The notes under the pieces: generated by a model
What the model saw: only the letters and a program-made list of their open reading frames with translations
Told to the model about the DNA's origin: nothing
The model's database searches: none
Made by a program: the position numbers and the translations under genes
Source: Capillimicrobium sp035565675
Lineage (GTDB): Bacteria; Actinomycetota; Thermoleophilia; Solirubrobacterales; Solirubrobacteraceae
Direction of reading: 5' to 3'
DNA length: 42,464 nucleotides
NCBI GenBank assembly: GCA_035565675.1
Contig: DATMSA010000050.1
Span: 1 to 42,464, forward strand
In this document: piece after piece, positions 37,120 through 42,464 of the stretch
Layout of the letters: the number at the start of each line of letters is the position of its first letter
Position numbering within the stretch: the stretch's first letter is position 1

Positions 37120-38085
37120 ATGGCAGGGCTCATCGTTCTCGGCGTCCTCATCGTGTTCGCCCTCATCGTGGCGGCGAAGACCATCCGGATCATCCCGCAG
37201 GCGCGGGCCGGCGTCGTCGAGCGCCTCGGTCGCTACAGCCGCACGCTGCAGCCGGGCCTCACGATCGTGATCCCGTTCATCGACCGGGTGCGCCCGCTGC
37301 TGGACCTGCGCGAGCAGGTCGTGGCGTTCCAGCCCCAGCCGGTGATCACCGAGGACAACGTCACCGTGCAGATCGACTCGGTCCTCTACTTCACGATCAC
37401 CGACGCCAAGTCGGCCACCTACGAGGTCGCCAACCCGCTGCAGGCGATCGAGCAGCTCACGATCACGACGCTGCGCAACGTGATCGGCGGCATGACGCTC
37501 GAGCAGACGCTGACCTCGCGCGAGGAGGTCAACAGCCAGCTTCGCGTCGTGCTCGACGAGGCGACCGGCAAGTGGGGCATCCGCATCAACCGCGTCGAGA
37601 TCAAGTCGATCGAGCCGCCCGCGTCGATCCAGGAGGCGATGGAGAAGCAGATGCGCGCCGAGCGCGACCGGCGCGCGGCGATCCTCACCGCCGAGGGCGT
37701 CAAGCAGTCGCAGGTGCTCACCGCCGAGGGCGAGAAGCAGGCCGCGGTGCTGCGCGCGGAGGGCGAGCGCGACGCGGCGATCGCGCGGGCCGACGGCGAG
37801 GCGAAGGCGATCGCGACGGTGTTCGACGCGATCCACGCCGGCAACCCCGACGGGCCGCTGCTCAGCTACCAGTACCTGCAGATGCTGCCGCAGATCGCCC
37901 AGGGCGACGCCAACAAGATCTGGGTGATCCCGTCGGAGCTGACGACCGCGCTGGGCAACCTCGGGACCACGCTGGCCGGCGGCGCCGGCGGGGCGCGCGA
38001 CGGGTCGCCGGCGCCGGCGCCGTCGCCGTCGCCGTCGCCCGGGAGCGGGCCGCGGCCGGTGCCGCCCCCTCAGGCCCAGGCGTAG
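37120..38085 (+). CDS. SPFH/band 7 protein (stomatin-like)
   Basis: A 321-residue protein with an N-terminal membrane anchor (GLIVLGVLIVFALIVAAKTI). The SPFH domain (about 25-190) includes IIPQARAGVVERLGRYSRTL, PGLTIVIPFIDRV and TLRNVIGGMTLEQTLTSRE. A coiled-coil region with repeated AEGEKQAAVLRAEGERDAAI follows, as in stomatin/QmcA proteins. The C-terminus is a Pro/Ala/Ser tail encoded by short GCCGTC and GCCGGC repeats (about 38008-38040). GAGAGG lies 8 nt before the ATG, so it is SD-led from the NfeD transcript. It should oligomerise at the membrane. Confidence 0.93.
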   Translation: MAGLIVLGVLIVFALIVAAKTIRIIPQARAGVVERLGRYSRTLQPGLTIVIPFIDRVRPLLDLREQVVAFQPQPVITEDNVTVQIDSVLYFTITDAKSATYEVANPLQAIEQLTITTLRNVIGGMTLEQTLTSREEVNSQLRVVLDEATGKWGIRINRVEIKSIEPPASIQEAMEKQMRAERDRRAAILTAEGVKQSQVLTAEGEKQAAVLRAEGERDAAIARADGEAKAIATVFDAIHAGNPDGPLLSYQYLQMLPQIAQGDANKIWVIPSELTTALGNLGTTLAGGAGGARDGSPAPAPSPSPSPGSGPRPVPPPQAQA

Positions 38086-38089
38086 GCGG

Positions 38090-39319
38090 CTACGCCCGCA
38101 CGGCGGCGGCGAGCGGGATCTCGGCCCGGACGAGGGTGCCCTCGCCGCTGACGCTGCGCACGGTGAGGACGCCGTCGAGGGCCTCGACGCGGTCGGCCAG
38201 GCCGCGCAGGCCCGAGCCGGCGGCCGGGTCGGCGCCGCCGACGCCGTCGTCGGCGACCTCGACGACGATGCGCCCGACCTCCCGGCGGGCGCGGACGGTC
38301 GCCTCGGTGGCCTGCGCGTACTTGGCGACGTTGGCCAGGCACTCGGCCACGACGAAGTAGGCGGCCGCCTCCGCGTTGGGCGCCATCCGCTCGTCGGGAA
38401 CCTCCTCCACCGTCACGGGCACGGTCGCGCGGGCGGCGAGCTCCTCGATCGCCGGGCCGAGCCCGCGCTCGGTGAGGATCGCGGGGTGGATGCCGCGCGC
38501 GAGGTCGCGCAGCTCCGCGAGCGCGAGCTTGGACTCCTCGTGGGCCTCGGCGACGAGGTCGCCGGCCGGGTTGCCGTCGGTCTCCAGCCGCTTGCGGGCG
38601 AGCCCGAGCTTCAGCGACAGCGCGACGAGCCGTTGCTGGGCGCCGTCGTGGAGGTCGCGCTCGATGCGCCGGCGGGCCTCGTCGGCGGCCTCGATGATCC
38701 GCGCCTGGCTGGAGCGCAGGTCGTCGACGCGGGCCGAGAGCTCCGGGTCGGGGGTGGAGGACAGCAGCAGCCGCGCCCACGCGCCGTGCAGGCGCCCGAG
38801 CAAGTTCACGAGGTGCCAGGTGATCCAGCAGCACAGCGCGCCGACCGGGACGAGCGCGAGCGCCTCCGGCAGCGTGTCGGCGTCGAAGAGGCCGACCTCG
38901 ATGCCGTCCGAATCGGCCCAGTAGTAGGTCGGCGCGAACAGCAGGCCGAGGGAGAGCGTCACGAGCGCGGTCGTGGCGACGAACCAGATGGTCCCGATCG
39001 GGAACTGCGCGATCAGGTAGACGAGGTCCTTCCAGGTCTGCGGGTCGCCGAGGCGGGTGACGATCTGGGCGCCGACGCCGGGCCGGTCGGGCAGCCGGTA
39101 GTGGGCGGACGCGTCGACGCCGAGCAGCGTGCGGATGCAGGCGCGCTCGGCCTGCGCCATCCACCGGATCAGCCACAGCATCCCGATGAGGATCGGGATG
39201 CCGATCAGCGTGATCGCCAGGCCGAGCCCGGTCGAGATGCCGGTCACGAGCACCACGAACCAGGTCACGCCGAGCGGGAAGCTCAGGAGCAGGTAGGCGA
39301 GGCGTCGCAGCGGAAGCAC
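38090..39319 (-). CDS. NarL-type sensor histidine kinase
   Basis: A 409-residue kinase from GTG at 39319. The N-terminal sensor region has four or more hydrophobic stretches in two similar halves: SFPLGVTWFVVLVTGIS with IGIPILIGMLWLI, and QFPIGTIWFVATTALV. This fits the membrane Sensor domain found in such kinases. The HisKA_3 dimerisation motif is RRIERDLHDGAQQRLVALSL with His224, and the ATPase has ECLANVAKYAQA and DDGVGGADPAAGSGLRGL. No response regulator is adjacent, so it is an orphan in this window. It is convergent with the SPFH gene (4 bp between stops) and divergent from ffh. A leftward TACCGT precedes the start by 7 nt. Confidence 0.92.
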   Translation of the reverse strand: MLPLRRLAYLLLSFPLGVTWFVVLVTGISTGLGLAITLIGIPILIGMLWLIRWMAQAERACIRTLLGVDASAHYRLPDRPGVGAQIVTRLGDPQTWKDLVYLIAQFPIGTIWFVATTALVTLSLGLLFAPTYYWADSDGIEVGLFDADTLPEALALVPVGALCCWITWHLVNLLGRLHGAWARLLLSSTPDPELSARVDDLRSSQARIIEAADEARRRIERDLHDGAQQRLVALSLKLGLARKRLETDGNPAGDLVAEAHEESKLALAELRDLARGIHPAILTERGLGPAIEELAARATVPVTVEEVPDERMAPNAEAAAYFVVAECLANVAKYAQATEATVRARREVGRIVVEVADDGVGGADPAAGSGLRGLADRVEALDGVLTVRSVSGEGTLVRAEIPLAAAVRA

Positions 39320-39326
39320 GGCGGGA

Positions 39327-39332
39327 ACGGTA
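39327..39332 (-). promoter_or_regulatory. -10 element of the histidine kinase gene
   Basis: Leftward TACCGT ends 7 nt before the GTG at 39319. Together with the ffh element at 39368 it forms a divergent pair in a 63-bp gap. Confidence 0.45.
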
Positions 39333-39367
39333 GAGCGCGGCCGAAGCGCGGCCCATACGGCTACCCC

Positions 39368-39373
39368 TACTCT
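39368..39373 (+). promoter_or_regulatory. -10 element of ffh
   Basis: TACTCT ends 9 nt before the GTG at 39383. The hexamer is the same as before rpmF and rpsP. Confidence 0.5.
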
Positions 39374-39382
39374 TGGACGACG

Positions 39383-40720
39383 GTGTTCGACGCCCTCTCC
39401 GAGAAGCTCCAGGCCACGCTCTCCGACGTCCGCGCGCGCGGCACGCTCACCGAGGACGACGTCAACACGGCGATGCGCGAGATCCGCCTCGCGCTGCTGG
39501 AGGCCGACGTCAACTTCAAGGTGGTCAAGTCGTTCACGGCGCGCGTGAAGGAGCGCGCGCTCGGCGCCGACGTGCTCGGCCAGCTCAACCCCGGCCAGCA
39601 GGTCGTGAAGATCGTCAACGACGAGCTCACCGACCTGATGGGCGGCGCGGCCGCCGGCATCGCCTTCGCGCCGCGCCCGCCGACCGTGATCCTGATGGCC
39701 GGCCTGCAGGGCTCCGGCAAGACGACGGCGACGGCGAAGCTCGCGCGGCTGCTGCGCGAGCAGAACGACGCGTCGGTCGCGGTCGCCGCCTGCGACGTGT
39801 ACCGCCCCGCGGCGGTCGACCAGCTCGTGAAGGTCGGCGCGCAGGCCGGCGCCACCGTGTACGAGCAGGGCACCGACCGCGACCCGGTCGACATCGCCGG
39901 CTGGGCGCTGGACCGGGCCAAGCAGGACGGCAAGGACGTGCTGATCGTCGACACCGCGGGCCGCCTGCACGTCGACGCCGACCTGATGGACGAGCTGGTG
40001 CGCATCCGCAAGGTCGTGCGCCCGCACGCGATCCTGCTCGTCGTCGACGCGATGACCGGCCAGGACGCCGTCAACGTCGCCGAGCAGTTCGCCGAGGCCG
40101 TGCAGTTCGACGGCGTCGTGATGACCAAGCTCGACGGCGACGCCCGCGGCGGCGCCGCGCTGTCGGTCAAGGCGGTCACCGGCAAGCCGATCCTCTACGC
40201 GTCGACGGGCGAGAAGCTCGACCAGTTCGAGCGCTTCCACCCGGACCGCATGGCCCAGCGCATCCTCGGGATGGGCGACGTGATGTCGCTCATCGAGAAG
40301 GCGCAGGACCAGTTCGACGAGCGCGAGGCCAAGGACCTCGAGCGGCGCCTGCGCAAGGGCGAGTTCACGTTCGAGGACTTCCTGTCGCAGCTCAAGATGA
40401 TGCGCCGCATGGGGCCGCTGCAGTCGCTGCTCGGGATGATCCCCGGCTTCGCCGGCAACCAGCTCAAGAACCTGAAGGTCGACGAGCGCGAGCTCGACCG
40501 CGTCCAGGCGATCATCCTGTCGATGACCCCCGAGGAGCGCCGCCGGCCGGAGCTGATCAACGGCTCGCGGCGGCTGCGGATCGCCAAGGGGTCGGGCACG
40601 AGCGTCCAGCAGGTCAACGGCCTGATCAAGCAGTTCGGCCAGATGAAGAAGCTGATGCAGCAGGTGGGGCGCGGCAAGATGCCCGACATCGGCGCGCTGA
40701 TGCGCCAGGCGGGCCGGTAG
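39383..40720 (+). CDS. ffh: Signal recognition particle protein Ffh
   Basis: A 445-residue SRP GTPase starting with GTG (FDALSEKLQATLSDVRARG). The N domain is followed by the G domain with GLQGSGKTTATAKLA (G1), DVYRPAAVDQLVKVGAQAG, IVDTAGRLHVDADLMDEL (G3) and MTKLDGDARGG (G4). The C-terminal Met-rich M domain, which binds SRP RNA and signal peptides, has LKMMRRMGPLQSLLGMIPGF and IKQFGQMKKLMQQVGRGKMP. With FtsY it targets membrane proteins. No SRP RNA gene was seen. rpsP follows after 26 nt with its own promoter. Confidence 0.96.
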   Translation: MFDALSEKLQATLSDVRARGTLTEDDVNTAMREIRLALLEADVNFKVVKSFTARVKERALGADVLGQLNPGQQVVKIVNDELTDLMGGAAAGIAFAPRPPTVILMAGLQGSGKTTATAKLARLLREQNDASVAVAACDVYRPAAVDQLVKVGAQAGATVYEQGTDRDPVDIAGWALDRAKQDGKDVLIVDTAGRLHVDADLMDELVRIRKVVRPHAILLVVDAMTGQDAVNVAEQFAEAVQFDGVVMTKLDGDARGGAALSVKAVTGKPILYASTGEKLDQFERFHPDRMAQRILGMGDVMSLIEKAQDQFDEREAKDLERRLRKGEFTFEDFLSQLKMMRRMGPLQSLLGMIPGFAGNQLKNLKVDERELDRVQAIILSMTPEERRRPELINGSRRLRIAKGSGTSVQQVNGLIKQFGQMKKLMQQVGRGKMPDIGALMRQAGR

Positions 40721-40730
40721 GGCGACCCGC

Positions 40731-40736
40731 TACTCT
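40731..40736 (+). promoter_or_regulatory. -10 element of rpsP
   Basis: TACTCT ends 10 nt before the rpsP ATG, in the 26-bp gap after ffh, with no SD or -35 hexamer visible. Confidence 0.5.
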
Positions 40737-40746
40737 CTTGCCGTCT

Positions 40747-40989
40747 ATGGCAGTTCGACTTCGACTGACCCGCATCGGCGGGAAGAAGGACCCCGTCTGG
40801 CGCGTCGTCGTCGCCGACCAGCGGTCCCCGCGCGACGGCCGCGTCATCGAGACCGTCGGCCACTACAACGCGCAGACCGACCCGTCGACCATCACGCTCG
40901 ACGAGGAGCGCATCAAGGCGTGGCTCGAGCGTGGCGCTCAGCCGACCGAGACGGTGCGCAAGCTCCTGCGCATCCAGGGCATCGCCTGA
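40747..40989 (+). CDS. rpsP: 30S ribosomal protein S16
   Basis: An 80-residue ribosomal protein. MAVRLRLTRIGGKKDPVWRV is the S16 N-terminus, and GRVIETVGHYNAQTDPSTI and AWLERGAQPTETVRKLL complete the family pattern. It is needed for assembly of the 30S body. It heads the conserved series rpsP-khpA-rimM-trmD(-rplS). Confidence 0.97.
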   Translation: MAVRLRLTRIGGKKDPVWRVVVADQRSPRDGRVIETVGHYNAQTDPSTITLDEERIKAWLERGAQPTETVRKLLRIQGIA

Positions 40990-40999
40990 TCCGCACGCC

Positions 41000-41233
41000 A
41001 TGAAGGATCTGCTCGAGGAGCTCGCCCGCCGGCTCGTGGACGAGCCCGACGAGGTGTCGGTCGAGCAGTTCGAGGAGGACGACGGCACGATCGTCCTGGA
41101 GCTGGCCGTGGCCGACGACGACTACGGCAAGGTCATCGGTCGCGGCGGACGCACGGCCAACGCCCTGCGCACGGTCGTGAAGGCCGCCGCGGTCCGCGAG
41201 AACCGCCGCGTCCTTGTCGACATCGTCGAGTGA
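41000..41233 (+). CDS. khpA: KH-domain RNA-binding protein KhpA
   Basis: A 77-residue protein with a single KH domain. The GxxG RNA-binding loop lies in KVIGRGGRTANALRTVVKAA (about 44-63). The acidic N-terminal half has LLEELARRLVDEPDEV. KhpA usually partners KhpB in binding small and messenger RNAs. The ATG is 10 nt after the rpsP stop. The end of the gene overlaps the rimM start by 20 nt. Confidence 0.94.
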   Translation: MKDLLEELARRLVDEPDEVSVEQFEEDDGTIVLELAVADDDYGKVIGRGGRTANALRTVVKAAAVRENRRVLVDIVE

Positions 41234-41714
41234 GCTCGTCGCCGGCGTCGTCGGCCGGCCGCATGGGCTCGACGGCTCGTTCCACGTGCTGCGGCCCCGC
41301 CCGGAGCTGCTGGAGCCGGGGACGCAGGTGACCGTGGACGGCACGCCCCGCACCGTCGAGCGCCGCGCCGGCACGCCCGCGCGCCCGATCGTCCGCCTGT
41401 CGGGCGCCTCGTCGCGCGACGCCGCCGCCGAGCTGCGCGGCCGCGAGCTGCGCGTCCCGCGCTCGGCCGCCCCGCCGCTGGAGGAGGACGAGTACTGGGC
41501 CGAGGACCTGGAGGGCTGCGCGGTCGTCGACGGCGAACGCCCGGTCGGCACCGTGCGCCGGCTGCTGGCCTATCCGTCGTGCGAGCTCTTGGAGGTGGAG
41601 CGCCCGGGGGCGCCCGACCTGCTCGTCCCGCTCGTGCGCGACGCGATCCGCGCGGTCCGCATCGAGGTGCGCACGATCGACGTGCGGCTCGAGTTCCTGG
41701 GGGAGGAGGGCTGA
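41214..41714 (+). CDS. rimM: Ribosome maturation factor RimM
   Basis: A 166-residue protein with the RimM N-terminal barrel (VAGVVGRPHGLDGSFHVL) and the C-terminal PRC-barrel (YWAEDLEGCAVVDG; LLVPLVRDAIRAVRIEVRTI). It binds S19 and helps 30S maturation. A stop codon in the same frame lies upstream at 41178, and the only start codon before the conserved region is TTG at 41214, inside khpA. The protein therefore starts with TTG and overlaps khpA by 20 nt. The GTG at 41230, overlapping the khpA stop, is out of frame. trmD begins 7 nt after its stop. Confidence 0.92.
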   Translation: MSTSSSELVAGVVGRPHGLDGSFHVLRPRPELLEPGTQVTVDGTPRTVERRAGTPARPIVRLSGASSRDAAAELRGRELRVPRSAAPPLEEDEYWAEDLEGCAVVDGERPVGTVRRLLAYPSCELLEVERPGAPDLLVPLVRDAIRAVRIEVRTIDVRLEFLGEEG

Positions 41715-41721
41715 GCGCCCC

Positions 41722-42399
41722 GTGGACGTCGACGTCTTCACGCTGTTCCCGGAGTGGTTCGACTGGTTTCGCACCCAGCGCCACGTCCGCAACGTGCTCG
41801 AGTCCGGCACGACGCTGAACTGCGTCAACCCGCGCGACTACACGACGCTGTCGGGCCGCCAGGTCGACGACACCCCGTTCGGCGGCGGCGCCGGCATGGT
41901 CCTGCGCGTCGACGTGATGGAGCAGGCCCTGGCCGGCTGGTACGGCGTCGAGGACGCGATGACCGTGCGCGAGCAGCGGCGGGTCATCGCGCTGACCCCG
42001 GGCGGGCGCGTGCTCGACGACGCCTACGTGACCGAGCTGGCCGCGGAGCCCGCGATCACGCTGCTGTGCGGGCGCTACGAGGGGTTCGACGAGCGCATCG
42101 TCCAGCACCTCGCCAGCGACACCCTCAGCATCGGGCGCTACGTGCTCAGCGGCGGCGAGCTGGCCGCGATGGTCGTCTGCGACGCGGTGCTGCGCAAGCT
42201 GCCGGGCGCGCTGGGCCACGAGGACTCGGCCGCGGAGGAGTCGTTCTCCCAGGCGCTGGGCGGCAACCCCGAGTACCCGCACTACACCCGCCCGGCGGTG
42301 TGGCGCGGCCACGCGGTGCCCGACGTGCTGCTGTCGGGCAACCACGCGCTCGTGCGCCAGTGGCGGCGCGAGCGCAGCCGCGAGCGCGGCGGCGGCTGA
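41722..42399 (+). CDS. trmD: tRNA (guanine37-N1)-methyltransferase
   Basis: A 225-residue SPOUT methyltransferase starting with GTG (MDVDVFTLFPEWFDWF in translation). The trefoil-knot SAM-binding segments are ITLLCGRYEGFDERI and SIGRYVLSGGELAAM. The catalytic Asp is in ALGHEDSAAEESF, and the conserved Arg is in YPHYTRPAVWRG. It makes m1G37 in tRNAs and prevents frameshifting. Length is slightly below the E. coli enzyme because of a shorter C-terminus (RRERSRERGGG). Confidence 0.96.
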   Translation: MDVDVFTLFPEWFDWFRTQRHVRNVLESGTTLNCVNPRDYTTLSGRQVDDTPFGGGAGMVLRVDVMEQALAGWYGVEDAMTVREQRRVIALTPGGRVLDDAYVTELAAEPAITLLCGRYEGFDERIVQHLASDTLSIGRYVLSGGELAAMVVCDAVLRKLPGALGHEDSAAEESFSQALGGNPEYPHYTRPAVWRGHAVPDVLLSGNHALVRQWRRERSRERGGG

Positions 42400-42416
42400 A
42401 CGCGCGCGCGGATCAC

Positions 42417-42431
42417 CGGACCGGCGGTCCG
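42417..42431 (+). terminator. Short hairpin after trmD
   Basis: CGGACC-GGC-GGTCCG forms a 6-bp stem with a 3-nt loop 18 nt after the trmD stop and 1 nt before a TANNNT hexamer. No T-run follows. It may partly separate trmD from the next transcript. Confidence 0.3.
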
Positions 42432-42432
42432 C

Positions 42433-42438
42433 TACCAT
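42433..42438 (+). promoter_or_regulatory. -10 element of the next gene, probably rplS
   Basis: TACCAT lies 26 nt before the right edge. No start codon of a credible gene follows inside the window. rplS (L19) is the expected next gene in this conserved order. Confidence 0.35.
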
Positions 42439-42464
42439 GATCGCTCCGCGCCGGGCCGACCCTT

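Noticed and set aside
38008..38040. GCCGTC/GCCGGC microsatellite as an independent repeat element
   Set aside because: It is in frame and encodes the Pro/Ala/Ser tail of the SPFH protein, so it is ordinary low-complexity coding sequence.
1..42464. Mobile elements, CRISPR arrays, tRNA or rRNA genes
   Set aside because: No transposase, integrase, phage gene, regularly spaced repeat or recognisable structural RNA gene was seen anywhere in the window.

Overview
The window is about 42 kb of very GC-rich bacterial chromosome with almost no non-coding space. The gene order points to a high-GC actinobacterium: rpmB-fakA-recG-rsmD-coaD-sepIVA, then DUF177/rpmF-plsX-acpP-rnc-smc-ftsY, then ffh-rpsP-khpA-rimM-trmD. 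The sequence style (GTG/TTG starts, short TANNNT promoters, SepIVA-like protein, Cys4 ribosomal proteins) fits the Thermoleophilia/Solirubrobacterales branch. That placement is an inference, because no rRNA gene is present. I see no rRNA, tRNA, CRISPR array, prophage or insertion sequence.

Left part (1-9.2 kb): a cell-surface glycan locus. A leftward operon encodes a family 2 glycosyltransferase, a SAM methyltransferase and a flippase-like membrane protein that runs off the left edge. A rightward operon encodes three polytopic GT-C type glycosyltransferases, of which the first two are tandem paralogues. The two operons diverge from a 31-bp gap holding one palindromic promoter. A secreted protein with seven propeller-like repeats follows in the opposite direction.

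Middle-left (9.2-20.6 kb): the riboflavin operon ribD-ribE-ribBA-ribH, a small membrane protein, a transmembrane Ser/Thr kinase, then rpmB, a FakA-type fatty acid kinase, a PilZ protein, recG, rsmD, coaD and a SepIVA/DivIVA-like coiled-coil protein.

Centre (20.6-27.4 kb): accessory genes inserted in the housekeeping series. They are a macrodomain protein, a degraded NERD-like protein, an acylphosphatase, a coiled-coil protein with a PD-(D/E)XK-like nuclease core divergent from an unknown protein, an acyl-CoA synthetase, DUF177, and a GNAT acetyltransferase placed antisense between DUF177 and rpmF.

Right part (27.4-42.5 kb): rpmF-plsX-acpP-rnc-smc, then an esterase plus Baeyer-Villiger monooxygenase pair, ftsY, an NfeD/SPFH pair, an orphan histidine kinase on the opposite strand, ffh, rpsP, khpA, rimM and trmD. 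The window ends at a promoter-like element that probably drives rplS.

Three points stand out. First, at least fourteen starts have a TANNNT hexamer 6-12 nt upstream and mostly no Shine-Dalgarno, which suggests widespread leaderless transcription, sometimes in divergent pairs. Second, the RNase III homologue lacks several catalytic acidic residues. Third, the 20.6-24.3 kb segment clusters several uncharacterised nucleic-acid- or nucleotide-related proteins.
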